A program made the position numbers and the translations under genes. The notes under the pieces were generated by a model. The model did no database searches. It was not told the DNA's origin and saw nothing but the letters and a program-made list of their open reading frames with translations. This document shows positions 15,198 to 25,389 of a stretch of DNA of 37,351 nt, piece by piece. The stretch is taken from positions 53,975-91,325 of the forward strand of contig JAFKEW010000057.1 of the NCBI GenBank assembly GCA_017308375.1. The letters run 5' to 3'. Source of the DNA: Alphaproteobacteria bacterium. Lineage in GTDB: Bacteria; Pseudomonadota; Alphaproteobacteria; Micropepsales; Micropepsaceae. Each line of letters begins with the position of its first letter. Positions within the stretch are counted from its first letter, which is position 1.

Positions 15198-15533
15198 ATG
15201 CGTAAGACCGTGTTTGCCGCCGCTGCGCTGGCCGCCACCTTGGGGCTTGCGGCTTGCGGCCATGATCCGGGCGACCGTGCCCTGTCCGGCGCGGCGCTGG
15301 GCGCCGGCGCGGGTGCTGCCATCGGGGCCGCCACCGGCACGGCGGCCACGGGTGCCGCCATCGGTGCGGGTGTCGGCGCGCTGGCCGGCTATGCCACCAC
15401 GCCCCGCGACCGCGAATACCGCGAACGCTATCGCGACCGCTATGGCCGCGATTATCCGCGCGAATGCGATTACGGCGCCAATTACTGGGATCGCCATGGC
15501 GGCCCGCGCGCCTATCGCGATCTGTGCGGCTGA
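15198..15533 (+). CDS. glycine-zipper lipoprotein
   Basis: Envelope lipoprotein of 111 residues. It begins with a signal peptide ending in the lipobox LAAC (Cys at about residue 20). A Gly/Ala-rich glycine-zipper hairpin follows (GAALGAGAGAAIGAATG and GAAIGAGVGALAG, about 31-64), then a basic and aromatic Arg/Tyr-rich tail. Such proteins associate with the outer membrane and are frequently stress induced. AGGAG lies 7 nt before ATG 15198, better than 4 nt before the adjacent ATG at 15195. The consensus EcfG promoter upstream predicts induction in the general stress response. Precise function unknown. Confidence 0.85.
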   Translation: MRKTVFAAAALAATLGLAACGHDPGDRALSGAALGAGAGAAIGAATGTAATGAAIGAGVGALAGYATTPRDREYRERYRDRYGRDYPRECDYGANYWDRHGGPRAYRDLCG

Positions 15534-15612
15534 TCGGGCGCCACAATTTACCATTGCCGCCGCCGTATCAGCGCCTATCCTCATGCCCGGAGAACAGGGA
15601 GCGGGGCGCATC

Positions 15613-16860
15613 ATGGATACGGCGGCGGAAAACAATGGCCATCTGACCGGGCTTTCGCCATCGCGGCTTTCGCGCATCGGCGATCACCTGAACCGCAATT
15701 ACATCGACAACGGCAAGATTGCGGGTTGCCAGGTTCTGGTGACCCGCCACGGCGCGGTTGCCTACCGCCAATGCTTCGGCCAGATGGACCTGGAACGCGC
15801 CCGTCCGATGGCGCCGGACGCGATCTACCGCATCTATTCGATGACGAAGCCCATCACCTCCGCAGCACTGATGACGCTATATGAAAAGGGCCTGTTCCAG
15901 CTCGACGATCCGGTGTCCCGTTTCATTCCCGAATGGCGGGATCAGCGCGTCTGGCGCGCCGGCAGCGGTGAGGCGATGGAAACCGAAAAGCCGAAACGCC
16001 CGCCCACCATGCGCGACATGCTGTGCCACACCGGTGGCCTGACCTATGGCCGGGCCCTGGTCGCGCTCGGTGCACCGGACGACGGTCACCCGGTGGATCT
16101 GGAATATGAACGCCATGGCGTGCAGCGGCAGGGGGTGGACTTGCGCGAATTCGTGCGCCGCATGGGCCGCGTGCCCCTGCGCTACCAACCGGGGCAGCGG
16201 TGGATGTATTCGCTTTCCACCGATGTCTGCGGCGCACTGGTCGAAATCCTCTCCGGAAAACCGCTGGACGAATATTTTCAGGAAACCATTTTCGATCCAC
16301 TGGGGATGAAGGACACCGCCTTCTTCGTGGTGCCGGAAAAGAGCGATCGCCTCGCCGCCAATTATCAGCGCCGTGCGGACAAGACGCTGAAGCTGATCGA
16401 CGATCCGCAAAACAGCAGCTTTGCCCACAAGCCCCAATTCCTTTCCGGCGGCGGCGGGCTGACCGGCACGATCGATGACTACTGGCGCTTCTGCGAGATG
16501 CTGCGCCGGGGCGGGGCACTGGACGGGGCGCGCATCCTCGGCCCCCGCACGGTCGCCCTGATGCACCGGAATCATCTGCCCGGTGGGAAGGAGTTGACGG
16601 AGATGGCGATCGACAGCTTCTCCGAAACCTCGACCGATGGCGTGGGTTTCGGCCTCGGCTTCGCAATGGTGCTGGATTCGGTCCGCGCCGGCGGCCTCGG
16701 CCAAGGCGATTATTACTGGGGCGGCGCGGCCTCCACGATATTCTGGGTCGATCCGGTGGAGGATATCACGGTGGTGTTCATGACGCAGTTGATGCCGTCC
16801 GGCGCCTTCAATTTCCGGGGCCAGTTGCGCAACATCATCTATTCGGCGATCGAGGATTAG
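15613..16860 (+). CDS. serine hydrolase (beta-lactamase class C / EstB-like)
   Basis: Penicillin-binding-protein-fold serine hydrolase of 415 residues. The nucleophile motif SxxK reads SMTK (about residue 76) inside IYRIYSMTKPITSAALM, the second-motif tyrosine is in WMYSLSTDVCG, and the third region is YYWGGAASTIFW. These features fit the EstB/class C-like esterase group, which acts on esters or D-amino acid peptides and seldom on beta-lactams. There is no signal peptide, so it is probably cytoplasmic. AGGGAG sits about 11 nt before ATG 15613. It ends three bases from the stop of the convergent secreted-protein gene. Confidence 0.9.
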   Translation: MDTAAENNGHLTGLSPSRLSRIGDHLNRNYIDNGKIAGCQVLVTRHGAVAYRQCFGQMDLERARPMAPDAIYRIYSMTKPITSAALMTLYEKGLFQLDDPVSRFIPEWRDQRVWRAGSGEAMETEKPKRPPTMRDMLCHTGGLTYGRALVALGAPDDGHPVDLEYERHGVQRQGVDLREFVRRMGRVPLRYQPGQRWMYSLSTDVCGALVEILSGKPLDEYFQETIFDPLGMKDTAFFVVPEKSDRLAANYQRRADKTLKLIDDPQNSSFAHKPQFLSGGGGLTGTIDDYWRFCEMLRRGGALDGARILGPRTVALMHRNHLPGGKELTEMAIDSFSETSTDGVGFGLGFAMVLDSVRAGGLGQGDYYWGGAASTIFWVDPVEDITVVFMTQLMPSGAFNFRGQLRNIIYSAIED

Positions 16861-16863
16861 GCG

Positions 16864-17415
16864 TTACTGGTTCGCTTCCATGCCGGGGAAGGTCAGTTCC
16901 ACCCGCTTCTGGCCTTTGGCGGGCACGGTGAAATCTGCGCCCTTCACCGGTGAAGACGCGACGCCGGACAGCGATGCGGTAACCTTGAAACTGCTGCCGG
17001 CCGGTGCGCGCACCAGAACCCACGGCCCCCAGCAGACGAAATCGCCGATCTGCTTGCCCGCCTTGTCGCTCAACGTGACATGCATGCCGGAGAGATACTG
17101 CGCCGCGCCATTGGAGAATTCGATCCGTATGGGATAGGTCGCCCATTGCGGATCGTCCTTGGCCGAACCCGTGCCGGTACAGACCGTTTCAATACCGCCC
17201 AGCTTGGTGGGCTGGTCTTGCGGCATACTTCCCGCTTCCGGATTGCCGTTGTCGGAATCCATCGGCATGCCGGGCTGCAACGATGGCGGCGGCGGCAACG
17301 GCTCCGCATGGGGCAATGGCGGCTGTTCGGGCACATCCTGCGCCAGTGCCGGAAAGCCAAATGAACAGGCAGCGCCCAGGGTTGCCGCGATGACAATCTT
17401 CGAGATATTGCGCAT
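16864..17415 (-). CDS. secreted hypothetical protein
   Basis: Protein of 183 residues that I do not recognise. It has a clear Sec signal peptide (MRNISKIVIAATLGAACSF, cleavage after PALA before QD), a Pro-rich linker (about 25-60), and a C-terminal domain of about 110 residues containing ETVCTGTG, YPIRIEFSNG and CWGPWVLVRAPAGSSFKV, with two cysteines that could form a disulfide. It is probably periplasmic. ATG 17415 follows GGAGAGG by a few bases; the longer frame to 17556 was rejected because the signal peptide would be internal. It is divergent from sodC. Confidence 0.8.
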   Translation of the reverse strand: MRNISKIVIAATLGAACSFGFPALAQDVPEQPPLPHAEPLPPPPSLQPGMPMDSDNGNPEAGSMPQDQPTKLGGIETVCTGTGSAKDDPQWATYPIRIEFSNGAAQYLSGMHVTLSDKAGKQIGDFVCWGPWVLVRAPAGSSFKVTASLSGVASSPVKGADFTVPAKGQKRVELTFPGMEANQ

Positions 17416-17575
17416 TGAACCTCTCCTCACGCCCGCCGCCACGATCATGCTCGTCTCTGGAAAAGCACGAGCATATCCGCAAGACTTGGCGATCTGCCGC
17501 CGCAATAATGCCACGTCCCATGGCAATGATGTGAGGCCAAATTCCAGCTTTTTCACGACAGGAGACTTGAAATCG

Positions 17576-18121
17576 ATGTCATATCAGCGCGCCACCGCCC
17601 TTTTTCTTTTCGCGGCAGCCCTCGCCGCCGGCCCGAACGCCTTCGCAGCCGAAGGGGCCGCGCAACCGGCGCAGGCCAAGGCCACACTGATCGGTCTGAA
17701 CGGCGCTGAAACGGGCACCGCGTCCTTCACCCAGACCAAACATGGCGTTCTGATCGAGCTTGAGGCCAATGGCCTGACGCCAGGCGCGCATGCCGTTCAC
17801 ATCCACAGCAAAGGCGTATGCGAACCCAAGGACAAGTTCGCCAGCGCCGGCGGTCACTTCTCAACGCCGGACAAACATCATGGCTTCATGGTGCCAGACG
17901 GTCCGCATTCCGGCGATATGCCCAACCAGTTCGCGGACAACAATGGCCGCATGCACGCGACGTTCCTGAACACTGCCGTAACGCTGAACGGCGATCACAA
18001 CGCGCTTCTGGGCGGGGATGGCACGGCCATCGTCATTCATGCCGGCGTGGACGATTACAAGAGCCAGCCCGCGGGTGACGCCGGTGGCCGGGTCGCCTGT
18101 GGTGTGATCAAGGCGCCGTGA
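17576..18121 (+). CDS. sodC: superoxide dismutase [Cu-Zn], periplasmic
   Basis: Copper/zinc superoxide dismutase, 181 residues, which disproportionates superoxide in the periplasm. A signal peptide (LFLFAAALAAGPNAFA) is followed by the SOD fold. Metal ligands appear in HAVHIHSKGVC, GGHFSTPDKHHGF and PHSGDMPN, and the C-terminal disulfide partner and active-site Arg are in DAGGRVACGVI. AGGAGA lies 10 nt before ATG 17576. A terminator-like hairpin follows the stop, so it is probably a single-gene unit. Confidence 0.96.
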   Translation: MSYQRATALFLFAAALAAGPNAFAAEGAAQPAQAKATLIGLNGAETGTASFTQTKHGVLIELEANGLTPGAHAVHIHSKGVCEPKDKFASAGGHFSTPDKHHGFMVPDGPHSGDMPNQFADNNGRMHATFLNTAVTLNGDHNALLGGDGTAIVIHAGVDDYKSQPAGDAGGRVACGVIKAP

Positions 18122-18127
18122 TCACGC

Positions 18128-18152
18128 ACGCGGCATAACCGGTCCGCGTTTT
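18128..18152 (+). terminator. probable terminator of sodC
   Basis: ACGCGG (18128-18133) pairs with CCGCGT (18144-18149) across a 10-nt loop and is followed by TTT. It begins 7 bp after the sodC stop. Confidence 0.5.
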
Positions 18153-18202
18153 CCGCATGGACGAATCTGTCATGGTGCACCCGGCTTGCGAGAGGGTGTG
18201 CC

Positions 18203-18817
18203 ATGACGATCCTTCATCAGATGCAGATGTCGGGCAATTGCTACAAGGTGCGGCTGACGGCGCACCAATTGGGCATTCCTCTCGCGCTGCACGATTACCC
18301 GCTGATGGGCGGAGAGACGCGGAAAGCCTCCTTCCTCTCCCTCAACCCCAATGGCCGTGTTCCGCTGCTGGAATTCGAGGATGGCCGCACCCTGGCCGAA
18401 TCCGGCGCGATCCTGTTTCACCTGAGCGAAGGCAGCGATCTTCAGCCTACGGACAAATGGGCGCGGGCCGAGATGTTGCAATGGATGTTTTTCGAACAAT
18501 ACAGCCATGAACCTTACATCGCCGTGGCACGATTTTATCTTGCGTACGCGCCACCGGATTTGCGTGAAAAGATGCGCGATCGTGCCCCGGAATGGCATGA
18601 AAAAGGCAGCGCGGCATTGGCGGTAATGGATACCCATTTGCAAAAGCGGCAATGGTTTGCCGGTGGCCGTTATTCCATCGCCGATATCGCGCTTTACGGC
18701 TACACGCATTGCGCCTGCGAAGGCGGCTTCGATTTGGCGGCCTATCCTGCGGTTTCCGCCTGGTTAACACGTGTCGCAGCGCAACCAGACCATATCCCCC
18801 TGTCCCGCTCGTGGTAG
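18203..18817 (+). CDS. glutathione S-transferase family protein
   Basis: Cytosolic GST of 204 residues. The N-terminal thioredoxin-like domain has the glutathione-binding stretch NPNGRVPLLEFEDGRTLAESGAIL (about 48-71; cis-Pro in VPLL, then the ES pair). The C-terminal helical domain carries the capping-box-type motif FAGGRYSIADIALYGYTH. It conjugates or reduces substrates using glutathione; the class and substrate cannot be assigned. The ATG is preceded by GAGAGGG. Transcription is probably independent after the sodC terminator. Confidence 0.9.
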   Translation: MTILHQMQMSGNCYKVRLTAHQLGIPLALHDYPLMGGETRKASFLSLNPNGRVPLLEFEDGRTLAESGAILFHLSEGSDLQPTDKWARAEMLQWMFFEQYSHEPYIAVARFYLAYAPPDLREKMRDRAPEWHEKGSAALAVMDTHLQKRQWFAGGRYSIADIALYGYTHCACEGGFDLAAYPAVSAWLTRVAAQPDHIPLSRSW

Positions 18818-19033
18818 GCCGTCTTGCCAACCGCCCAATCGCGCCCTATATGGCGCGCAGTTGAGGCCGCGCGAGCAGAGAAGTTTCATGCGCGTCCATG
18901 CGGCGCCCCGCGATGACGGGGCCAACCGGCCTGGAGTGACGGAGACGCTTTCCCTGAAAAGTTACCGTGGCTTTGACGACCGTGGCGGGCATGGTGCACG
19001 CGCGCGGAACTTTGCTTTCAGGAGAAAGCCGTA

Positions 19034-19240
19034 ATGTCGACGACCGGTCAGGTCAAATTCTTCAACACCACAAAAGGGTTCGGATTCATCGCGCCGGAAG
19101 GCGGCGGCAAGGACGTATTCGTCCATGTCACTGCCGTACAGGCCGCTGGATTGCGCAGCCTGAATGAAGGCCAGCATGTGAGCTTCGATATCGAAGCCGA
19201 CAAGCGCGGTCCAAAAGCCGTGAACCTAAAGCTCGTCTGA
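19034..19240 (+). CDS. cspA: cold-shock protein (CspA family)
   Basis: Single cold-shock domain of 68 residues that binds single-stranded RNA and DNA and melts RNA structure. RNP1 is KGFGFIAPE and RNP2 is VFVHVTAV, with GQVKFFNTTKG at the start. GGAGAAAG precedes the ATG. The 216-bp gap upstream contains a GCCCCG/CGGGGC hairpin (18905-18922) that would be in the leader if transcription starts far upstream, as is usual for csp genes. A strong terminator follows. Confidence 0.96.
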   Translation: MSTTGQVKFFNTTKGFGFIAPEGGGKDVFVHVTAVQAAGLRSLNEGQHVSFDIEADKRGPKAVNLKLV

Positions 19241-19260
19241 TCGGGCGGCAGCTTTACGAG

Positions 19261-19292
19261 AAACGGCGCGGAGCCATGCTCCGCGCCGTTTT
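19261..19292 (+). terminator. strong terminator after the cold-shock gene
   Basis: AAACGGCGCGGAGC (19261-19274) pairs perfectly with GCTCCGCGCCGTTT (19278-19291) across a 3-nt loop, ending in a T-run. It lies 20 bp after the cspA stop. Confidence 0.9.
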
Positions 19293-19329
19293 ACTTTGTG
19301 GCAGGCAGGCTTTGGTGTTTGATGCCGGT

Positions 19330-19659
19330 ATGCGCGATAGCGAATTCGTCTTCATCTATTCCACCTTCCCCGATCAGGACTCGGCCCTGCGTGCGGCACA
19401 GGTTCTGATCGAGAAGAAGCTGGCTGCGTGCGTGAATATCCACGCGCCAATGATTTCCGTTTACGAATGGCAGGGGAAAATCGAAACCGGGCCGGAAGTG
19501 GCCGTCTTCATCAAAACACGCCGCGGCCTTGCCGATGCCGCCATCGCTGCCGCGCGCCCGCTGCACCCCTATACAGTACCGGCTTTTCTGCTATTGCCGA
19601 TTGAAGGCGGCAACAGCGATTACCTCGAATGGGCGCGGGCACAAACCATCAGGGAATGA
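19330..19659 (+). CDS. cutA: divalent cation tolerance protein CutA
   Basis: CutA1 family protein of 109 residues, a small trimeric ferredoxin-like fold protein connected to copper and other divalent cation tolerance; its exact role is debated. Family landmarks are FIYSTFPDQDSALRAAQVLIEKKLAACVNIH and YEWQGKIETGPEVAVFIKTR, then LHPYTVPAFLLLPIEGGNSDYLEW. ATG 19330 gives the normal length; the in-frame ATG at 19276 lies inside the cspA terminator and is rejected. It is convergent with the alcohol dehydrogenase gene and the two overlap by 11 bp at their 3' ends. Confidence 0.95.
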   Translation: MRDSEFVFIYSTFPDQDSALRAAQVLIEKKLAACVNIHAPMISVYEWQGKIETGPEVAVFIKTRRGLADAAIAAARPLHPYTVPAFLLLPIEGGNSDYLEWARAQTIRE

Positions 19660-20632
19660 TCACGGCCGCGCCCGTGAACACCCCCTTGCGAAGATCGCTG
19701 AGGGCTTCGTTGGCGCGCGCGAGGGCGTAAGGCACCGTCTCCGTATGAATTTGATGACGGGCCGCGAAGGCCAGAAATTCCTCCGCATCGGAACGTGTAA
19801 GATTGGCGATCGAACGCAGCACCCGCTCCTGCCACAATAACGCATAGGGAAAGGACGGTATGTCACTCATGTGGATGCCGCCGCACACCACCGCGCCGCC
19901 CGGCTTCACGGCGGCGAGGGCCGCCGGCACGGTTTCGCCCGCCGGCGCGAAGAGAATTGCGGCATCGAGTGGCACGGGCGGCGCATCCGTGGAATCACCG
20001 GCCCACACCGCACCCATCGCCTTCGCGAAAGACTTTGCCGCCGCATCGCCCGGCCGCACAAAGGCGTAAACTTCCTGGCCCGCTGCAATGGCAATTTGAA
20101 CCGCAACATGGGCGGCGGCGCCGAAGCCGTAAAAACCCAATCGCGGCCCACCACCCGCTGCCTTCAACGCGCGATAGCCGATCAATCCGGCGCACATCAA
20201 AGGTGCTGCCGCCTGATCGCTATAGCCATCGGGTATCGCGAACACATAGCGTTCGTCGGCCACGGCGTGGGTCGCAAAGCCGCCATCGATCTGATAGCCG
20301 GTAAATTGCGCACGCGGGCAGAGATTTTCACGGCCCGCGAGACAATACTCGCAAACCCCGCAGGTCCATCCCAGCCACGGCACACCCACCCGCGCACCCA
20401 GATCAAATCGCGCCACGCCTTCGCCCAGCGCGTCGACATGCCCGATGATCTCGTGTCCCGGCACAATCGGCAGCTTCGTGTCGGTCAACTCGCCATCGAC
20501 GATATGAAGATCGGTCCGGCAAACCGCACAGGCCGACACCGCGACCCTGATCTGGCCGGGGCCCGGTTCGGGCGTTGCGATGGTTTCGAGCTTCAGCGGC
20601 GCATGGGGCCGCGCGAGCCGCATAGCGCGCAT
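19649..20632 (-). CDS. zinc-dependent alcohol dehydrogenase
   Basis: Medium-chain, zinc-dependent alcohol dehydrogenase, 327 residues. The catalytic zinc Cys is in [10 protein letters not shown] (Cys 38), with GHEIIG following. The structural zinc is held by four Cys in [15 protein letters not shown]. The NAD(P)-binding Rossmann loop reads [16 protein letters not shown]. The product matches the zinc-ADH family that oxidises or reduces simple alcohols and aldehydes. It is divergent from aqpZ with 144 bp between their starts. Natural substrate unknown. Confidence 0.93.
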   Translation of the reverse strand: MRAMRLARPHAPLKLETIATPEPGPGQIRVAVSACAVCRTDLHIVDGELTDTKLPIVPGHEIIGHVDALGEGVARFDLGARVGVPWLGWTCGVCEYCLAGRENLCPRAQFTGYQIDGGFATHAVADERYVFAIPDGYSDQAAAPLMCAGLIGYRALKAAGGGPRLGFYGFGAAAHVAVQIAIAAGQEVYAFVRPGDAAAKSFAKAMGAVWAGDSTDAPPVPLDAAILFAPAGETVPAALAAVKPGGAVVCGGIHMSDIPSFPYALLWQERVLRSIANLTRSDAEEFLAFAARHQIHTETVPYALARANEALSDLRKGVFTGAAVIIP

Positions 20633-20776
20633 GGCTTCTCCATTCCTGGGGGCAGTCTACCCATCACGAGAGGGTCGCAACAGCCCTACAAAAAATGTCA
20701 GTATTGCGGAATTCCTGCGCTAAGCTCTCTTTATATTCATGCGCCTTCCGGCGTCCTAAACCAACGGGGAAATTCC

Positions 20777-21478
20777 ATGGATTTACAACGCAAACTTGCC
20801 GCAGAGTTCATTGGCACGTTCTGGCTTGTTCTGGGCGGATGCGGCAGCGCCGTATTGGCTGCCGGCGTTCCCACACTTGGCATCGGCTATGCCGGTATTG
20901 CACTGGCCTTCGGGCTGACGCTTCTGACCGGCGCCTATGCCTTCGGTCATATTTCGGGCGCCCATTTCAATCCGGCTGTCACATTCGGCGTCTGGTCGGC
21001 GGGCAAACTTCCCACCAGCCACGTCATCCCCTACTGGGTGGCCCAGGTGATCGGCGGCATCGTCGCGGCCAGCGTGCTTTATCTGATCGCGAGCGGAAAT
21101 GCCGGTTTCGACGTCACGGCCGGCTTCGCCTCCAACGGATTTGGTGAGCATTCGCCACAAGGCTATTCGCTGCACGCCGCCATGATCTGCGAAGTGGTGA
21201 TGACGTTCATGTTCCTGATGGTGATCCTGGGCTCCACTTCCGAAAAGGCCCCGGCCAATTTCGGCCCGCTCGCGTTCGGACTGGCGCTGACGTTGATCCA
21301 CCTGATCTCCATCCCGGTGACCAACACCTCGGTCAACCCGGCACGTTCGACCGGCCCGGCTCTGTTTCAGGGCACATGGGCGCTTCATCAATTGTGGTTG
21401 TTCTGGGTGGCACCACTGATCGGCGGTGGCCTGGCGGGGCTTGCCCACCGCTATATCTTCAGCAGCCGGAAAGCCTAG
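20777..21478 (+). CDS. aqpZ: aquaporin Z
   Basis: MIP-family water channel of 233 residues with six membrane helices. Both NPA half-helix motifs are intact: [12 protein letters not shown] and [11 protein letters not shown]. The arginine after the second NPA and the histidine in [11 protein letters not shown] fit the AqpZ selectivity filter, which passes water and not glycerol. ATG 20777 follows GGGGAAATTCC. The gene is probably transcribed from the region shared with the divergent alcohol dehydrogenase. Confidence 0.96.
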   Translation: MDLQRKLAAEFIGTFWLVLGGCGSAVLAAGVPTLGIGYAGIALAFGLTLLTGAYAFGHISGAHFNPAVTFGVWSAGKLPTSHVIPYWVAQVIGGIVAASVLYLIASGNAGFDVTAGFASNGFGEHSPQGYSLHAAMICEVVMTFMFLMVILGSTSEKAPANFGPLAFGLALTLIHLISIPVTNTSVNPARSTGPALFQGTWALHQLWLFWVAPLIGGGLAGLAHRYIFSSRKA

Positions 21479-21492
21479 CAACCGTCTCCGCG

Positions 21493-21529
21493 CCTGTCCG
21501 GTCATCCCATGCTATGCTGGCCGGACAGG
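21493..21529. promoter_or_regulatory. 9-bp inverted repeat between aqpZ and glnD
   Basis: CCTGTCCGG (21493-21501) is perfectly complementary to CCGGACAGG (21521-21529) with a 19-nt loop. It lies 15 bp after the aqpZ stop and ends 4 bp before the glnD ribosome binding site. It may be a weak terminator or an element of the glnD leader. No T-tract is present. Confidence 0.4.
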
Positions 21530-21544
21530 TGATGAGGACAGGCT

Positions 21545-24298
21545 TTGAATTCCACGGCTTCGCATCAGGTGCCATTGCTGGACGGCGAAGGCCTTCGCCA
21601 CGACCTGACGGCCATGGCCAAGGCCACGCGCGACAGCGTGCAGCTTCGCGCCAACGCGCTGGAGCATATCAAAACTGTATTCGCCGCCGCACGCACCCGG
21701 GTGAAGGATGCGGTGGAAAGTGGCGCCCTGTCGGGGATGGATGGGGCACATGCACTCTCCCTCGTGCAGGATACGCTGATCCAGGTCCTCTACGATTTCG
21801 CCACCAAGCATTTCTACTACGCGCAAAATCCCACCGCGGCAGAGCGGCTTTGCATCGTTGCAACCGGTGGCTATGGCCGCGCCATGCTGGCGCCCGGTTC
21901 GGATATCGATCTTCTGTTCCTGCGCCCGTTCAAGAGCACGCCCTGGGGCGAAAGCGTGATCGAGTTCATCCTCTATATGCTGTGGGACCTGGGCCTGAAA
22001 ATCGGCCAGGCAACGCGTTCGCTTACCGAATGCGTCCGCCTGTCGAAACAGGACATCACCATCCGCACCGCCCTTCTGGAAGCACGCTATCTCTGGGGCG
22101 ATACCGGACTTTACGAGGAACTGCGCAAAACCTTCTGGTCCGAAATCGCCGCCGATACCGGGCCGGAATTTGCCGCGGCCAAACTTGCCGAACGCGATGA
22201 ACGTCACCGGCGGCAGGGCGAAAGTCGCTATCTGGTCGAACCGAATGTGAAGGATGGCAAAGGCGGCCTGCGCGACCTGCAAACCCTCTACTGGATCGGG
22301 AAATACCTTTATCATGCCGATGATGCTGCCGATCTGATCGGCCACGGCGTGTTCACACGTACCGAATTCCGCATGTTCCAGAAGGCGGAAGCCTTTCTGT
22401 GGGACGTCCGCATGAATCTGCATTATCTGGTTGGCCGTGCCGAAGAACGCATCTCCTTCGCCGTCCAGCCCGAACTGGCGGCGCGCCTCGGTTTTCGTGA
22501 TGAAAACCGGCAACATGCCGTCGAACGCTTCATGAAACGGTATTTTCTCGTAGCCAAGGATGTCGGCGACCTGACGCGCATCTTCTGTGCCGCACTGGAA
22601 TTTCAGAACAAGAAGCAAAAACCGTCTTTGACCCGCCTGCTGCCCGGCTTTCTGAAACCGCGGACTGGCGAGGAAGATTTTTTCGTCGAGAACGGGCGAT
22701 TGAATGCGAAGCCGGGCACGTTCCGCCGCGACCCCGTCAATCTGCTGCGCATCTTTCAGCTTGCCGATGTGAAGGGCGTGGATGTGCATCCCCATGCCAT
22801 GCGCACGATCACCCGCTCGCTGGACCTGATCACCGATGCGGTGAAAACGGATCCGGCCGCCAACCGGCTTTTCCTGGATGTGCTGTCATCGCGGCGCGAT
22901 CCCGAGCGCGCATTGCGCTGGCTGAATGAATCCGGTGTCTTCGGTCGTTTCATTCCGGAATTCGGCCGCGTCGTCGGGCTGATGCAGTTCAACATGTATC
23001 ATCACTACACGGTGGACGAACATCTGATCCGCGCTGTCGGCAATGTGGCGGCCATCGAGCGTGGCGAACTGAAAAGCGAGCATCCAATCTCGACCGAGAT
23101 CATCAAGCGGATCAAATCGCGCGTGGTGCTCTATTGCGCCATCCTGTTACACGACATCGCCAAGGGCCTTCCCGGCGATCACTCGGAAGTCGGTGGCACA
23201 ATCGCCGAAAATCTGTGCCGCCGCTTCGGGCTTACGGAAAGCGAAATCGAATCCGTGGTCTGGCTCGTGAAACACCATCTGGTGATGAGCGACACGGCAC
23301 AGAAGCGCGATCTTTCCGATCCCAAGACCGTGCGCGATTTTGTCGAAGCCGTGCAATCGCCGGAGATGCTGCGTCTTCTGCTGGTGCTGACGGTGGCCGA
23401 TATCCGTGCCGTCGGCCCCGGCGTGTGGAATGGCTGGAAAGGCCAGTTGTTGCGCGAACTTTACTACGAAGCCGAGGCATTGATGTCGGGCGGTGACGCC
23501 TCGCCTGCACGCGCATCGCGCGTTCGGGACGCGAAATCGGCATTGGCCGAACGCACCGCGGACTTGCCGCAAGCCGCACGCGAGCACGCGCTGACACGGC
23601 ATTACGACGCTTATTGGCTCGCCTTCGATGCCGATGCCCACGAACGTCACGCCCGGATGATGGAGACTGCAGATGCGAAGGGCGACCTTCTGGCGCTCGC
23701 CACCGAAAGCAATGCCTTCCGCGCCATCACCGATGTGGTGATCTACACGCCGGACCATCCGGGCCTGTTTTCCCAGATTGCCGGTGCCATTGCCGTCTCT
23801 GGTGGCTCCATCGCCGATGCCAAGGCATTCACCACCACCGATGGCTTCGCGCTCGACGTCTTTTCCATTCAGGATGCGGATGGCACGGCCTTTGATGATG
23901 CGCCCCGCATCGCACGGCTGCGCGATACCATCACCAAAACACTGTCGGGCCGCCTCTATCCTCGCAAGAGCCTTGCCAAACGTGCTCAAAGCGGCGGCCG
24001 CATCACCGCCTTCCGCGTTTCGCCGCGGGTCAATTTCGATAATGACGCATCGGCCACCGCCACCGTGATCGAGGTCGAAGGGCGCGACCGCCCCGGCCTG
24101 CTCTACGACATCACGCGCGCGATCTTCGATTCCGGGCTCTCGATCTCATCGTCCATCGTGGCGACTTATGGTGAGCGCGCGATCGATACCTTTTATGTGC
24201 GCGACGGTTTCGGCCACAAGATCAGCCATCCGGAACGGCTGGCCTCGGTCGAAAAGCGCATCCTGTCGGCGCTGGAGGTTGAGGCACTCGCCGCCTGA
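21545..24298 (+). CDS. glnD: [protein-PII] uridylyltransferase GlnD
   Basis: Bifunctional uridylyltransferase/uridylyl-removing enzyme that senses glutamine and modifies PII, 917 residues. Domains in order: nucleotidyltransferase ([19 protein letters not shown], catalytic Asp 120/122), PII-UTase linker, HD hydrolase ([18 protein letters not shown]), and two C-terminal ACT domains ([18 protein letters not shown] and [18 protein letters not shown]) that bind glutamine. Full length. The start is a TTG with GAGGA 6 nt upstream; no in-frame ATG of similar quality lies nearby, and the first is at MAKATRDS. trpS follows 64 bp downstream; in many alphaproteobacteria murJ lies between them, but not here. 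Confidence 0.97.
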   Translation: MNSTASHQVPLLDGEGLRHDLTAMAKATRDSVQLRANALEHIKTVFAAARTRVKDAVESGALSGMDGAHALSLVQDTLIQVLYDFATKHFYYAQNPTAAERLCIVATGGYGRAMLAPGSDIDLLFLRPFKSTPWGESVIEFILYMLWDLGLKIGQATRSLTECVRLSKQDITIRTALLEARYLWGDTGLYEELRKTFWSEIAADTGPEFAAAKLAERDERHRRQGESRYLVEPNVKDGKGGLRDLQTLYWIGKYLYHADDAADLIGHGVFTRTEFRMFQKAEAFLWDVRMNLHYLVGRAEERISFAVQPELAARLGFRDENRQHAVERFMKRYFLVAKDVGDLTRIFCAALEFQNKKQKPSLTRLLPGFLKPRTGEEDFFVENGRLNAKPGTFRRDPVNLLRIFQLADVKGVDVHPHAMRTITRSLDLITDAVKTDPAANRLFLDVLSSRRDPERALRWLNESGVFGRFIPEFGRVVGLMQFNMYHHYTVDEHLIRAVGNVAAIERGELKSEHPISTEIIKRIKSRVVLYCAILLHDIAKGLPGDHSEVGGTIAENLCRRFGLTESEIESVVWLVKHHLVMSDTAQKRDLSDPKTVRDFVEAVQSPEMLRLLLVLTVADIRAVGPGVWNGWKGQLLRELYYEAEALMSGGDASPARASRVRDAKSALAERTADLPQAAREHALTRHYDAYWLAFDADAHERHARMMETADAKGDLLALATESNAFRAITDVVIYTPDHPGLFSQIAGAIAVSGGSIADAKAFTTTDGFALDVFSIQDADGTAFDDAPRIARLRDTITKTLSGRLYPRKSLAKRAQSGGRITAFRVSPRVNFDNDASATATVIEVEGRDRPGLLYDITRAIFDSGLSISSSIVATYGERAIDTFYVRDGFGHKISHPERLASVEKRILSALEVEALAA

Positions 24299-24362
24299 GG
24301 CCGCCCGCTTGCGCCGATGCCCGCTTCGGGCCATAACCCCGCGCGCAAAAGGTTTCCTTCCC

Positions 24363-25388
24363 ATGACACAATCCGCCAACCGCAATCGCGTCCTCTCCGG
24401 CATGCAGCCGACCAATACGCTGCACCTCGGCAACTATCTGGGCGCGCTGAAGAACTGGGTGCGGATGCAGGACGCGATGGAATGCCTTTACTGCGTGGTG
24501 GATATGCACGCCATCACGCAGGATGTCGGCTATGCCCATGCCGAAAGTCTGACGGCCGCCACGCGCGGGGTGACGGCGGCCTATATCGCGGCCGGCATCG
24601 ATCCGAAGAAGAGCCCGATCTTCAATCAGTCCCAGGTGCCGGAACACGCGGAACTGGCCTGGATCTTCAACTGCGTGGCACGCGTCGGCTGGCTCGACCG
24701 CATGACCCAGTTCAAGGAGAAATCGGGCAAGCACAAGGAACGTGCCAGTGTCGGCCTTTACACCTATCCGGTGCTGATGGCGGCCGACATTCTGGTTTAC
24801 AAGGCAACCCATGTGCCGGTCGGCGAAGACCAGAAACAGCATCTGGAACTTGCGCGCGACATCGCCCAGAAATTCAACAACGATTTCTCCGTCCCCGATT
24901 TCTTTCCGCTGCCGGAGCCGGTGATTACCGGCCCTGCCACCCGCGTGATGAGCTTGCGCGACGGCACAAAGAAAATGTCGAAATCGGATGAGAGTGATTT
25001 TTCGCGCATCAACCTGACCGACGATGCCGATACCATCGCCCAGAAAATCCGCAAAGCGCGCACCGACCCCGCGCCCTTGCCCACGAGCAAGAAAGAGATG
25101 GAAGGCCGGCCGGAAGCGGAAAACCTGATCAACATCTTTGCGGGCCTTTCGGGCCATTCGATCGAGCAGGTGATGGCGGACTATGGCGGCCAGAGCTTCT
25201 CGGCCTTCAAAAATGCTTTGTCCGAATTGGCCGTTGCAACACTCTCGCCGCTGGCTGCCGAAATGCGCCGGCTGACCGGCGACCCGGCGGAGATCGACAA
25301 CATCCTGCGTGCCGGGGCCGAAAAGGCGCGTGCCATCGCGGGCCCCATCGTGGCCGAAGTGAAGCGCAACGTGGGCTTCGTGGCCTGA
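24363..25388 (+). CDS. trpS: tryptophan--tRNA ligase
   Basis: Class I aminoacyl-tRNA synthetase of 341 residues that charges tRNA-Trp. The HIGH signature is present as [16 protein letters not shown], and KMSKS is in [21 protein letters not shown] and [12 protein letters not shown] are also standard. ATG 24363 begins the conserved start ([15 protein letters not shown]); longer in-frame extensions run into glnD. The folM-like SDR gene begins 2 bp after the stop, indicating an operon. Confidence 0.97.
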   Translation: MTQSANRNRVLSGMQPTNTLHLGNYLGALKNWVRMQDAMECLYCVVDMHAITQDVGYAHAESLTAATRGVTAAYIAAGIDPKKSPIFNQSQVPEHAELAWIFNCVARVGWLDRMTQFKEKSGKHKERASVGLYTYPVLMAADILVYKATHVPVGEDQKQHLELARDIAQKFNNDFSVPDFFPLPEPVITGPATRVMSLRDGTKKMSKSDESDFSRINLTDDADTIAQKIRKARTDPAPLPTSKKEMEGRPEAENLINIFAGLSGHSIEQVMADYGGQSFSAFKNALSELAVATLSPLAAEMRRLTGDPAEIDNILRAGAEKARAIAGPIVAEVKRNVGFVA

Positions 25389-25389
25389 G

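Noticed and set aside
19276..19329. Upstream ATG for cutA
   Set aside because: It lies inside the strong cspA terminator; the conserved CutA start is at 19330.
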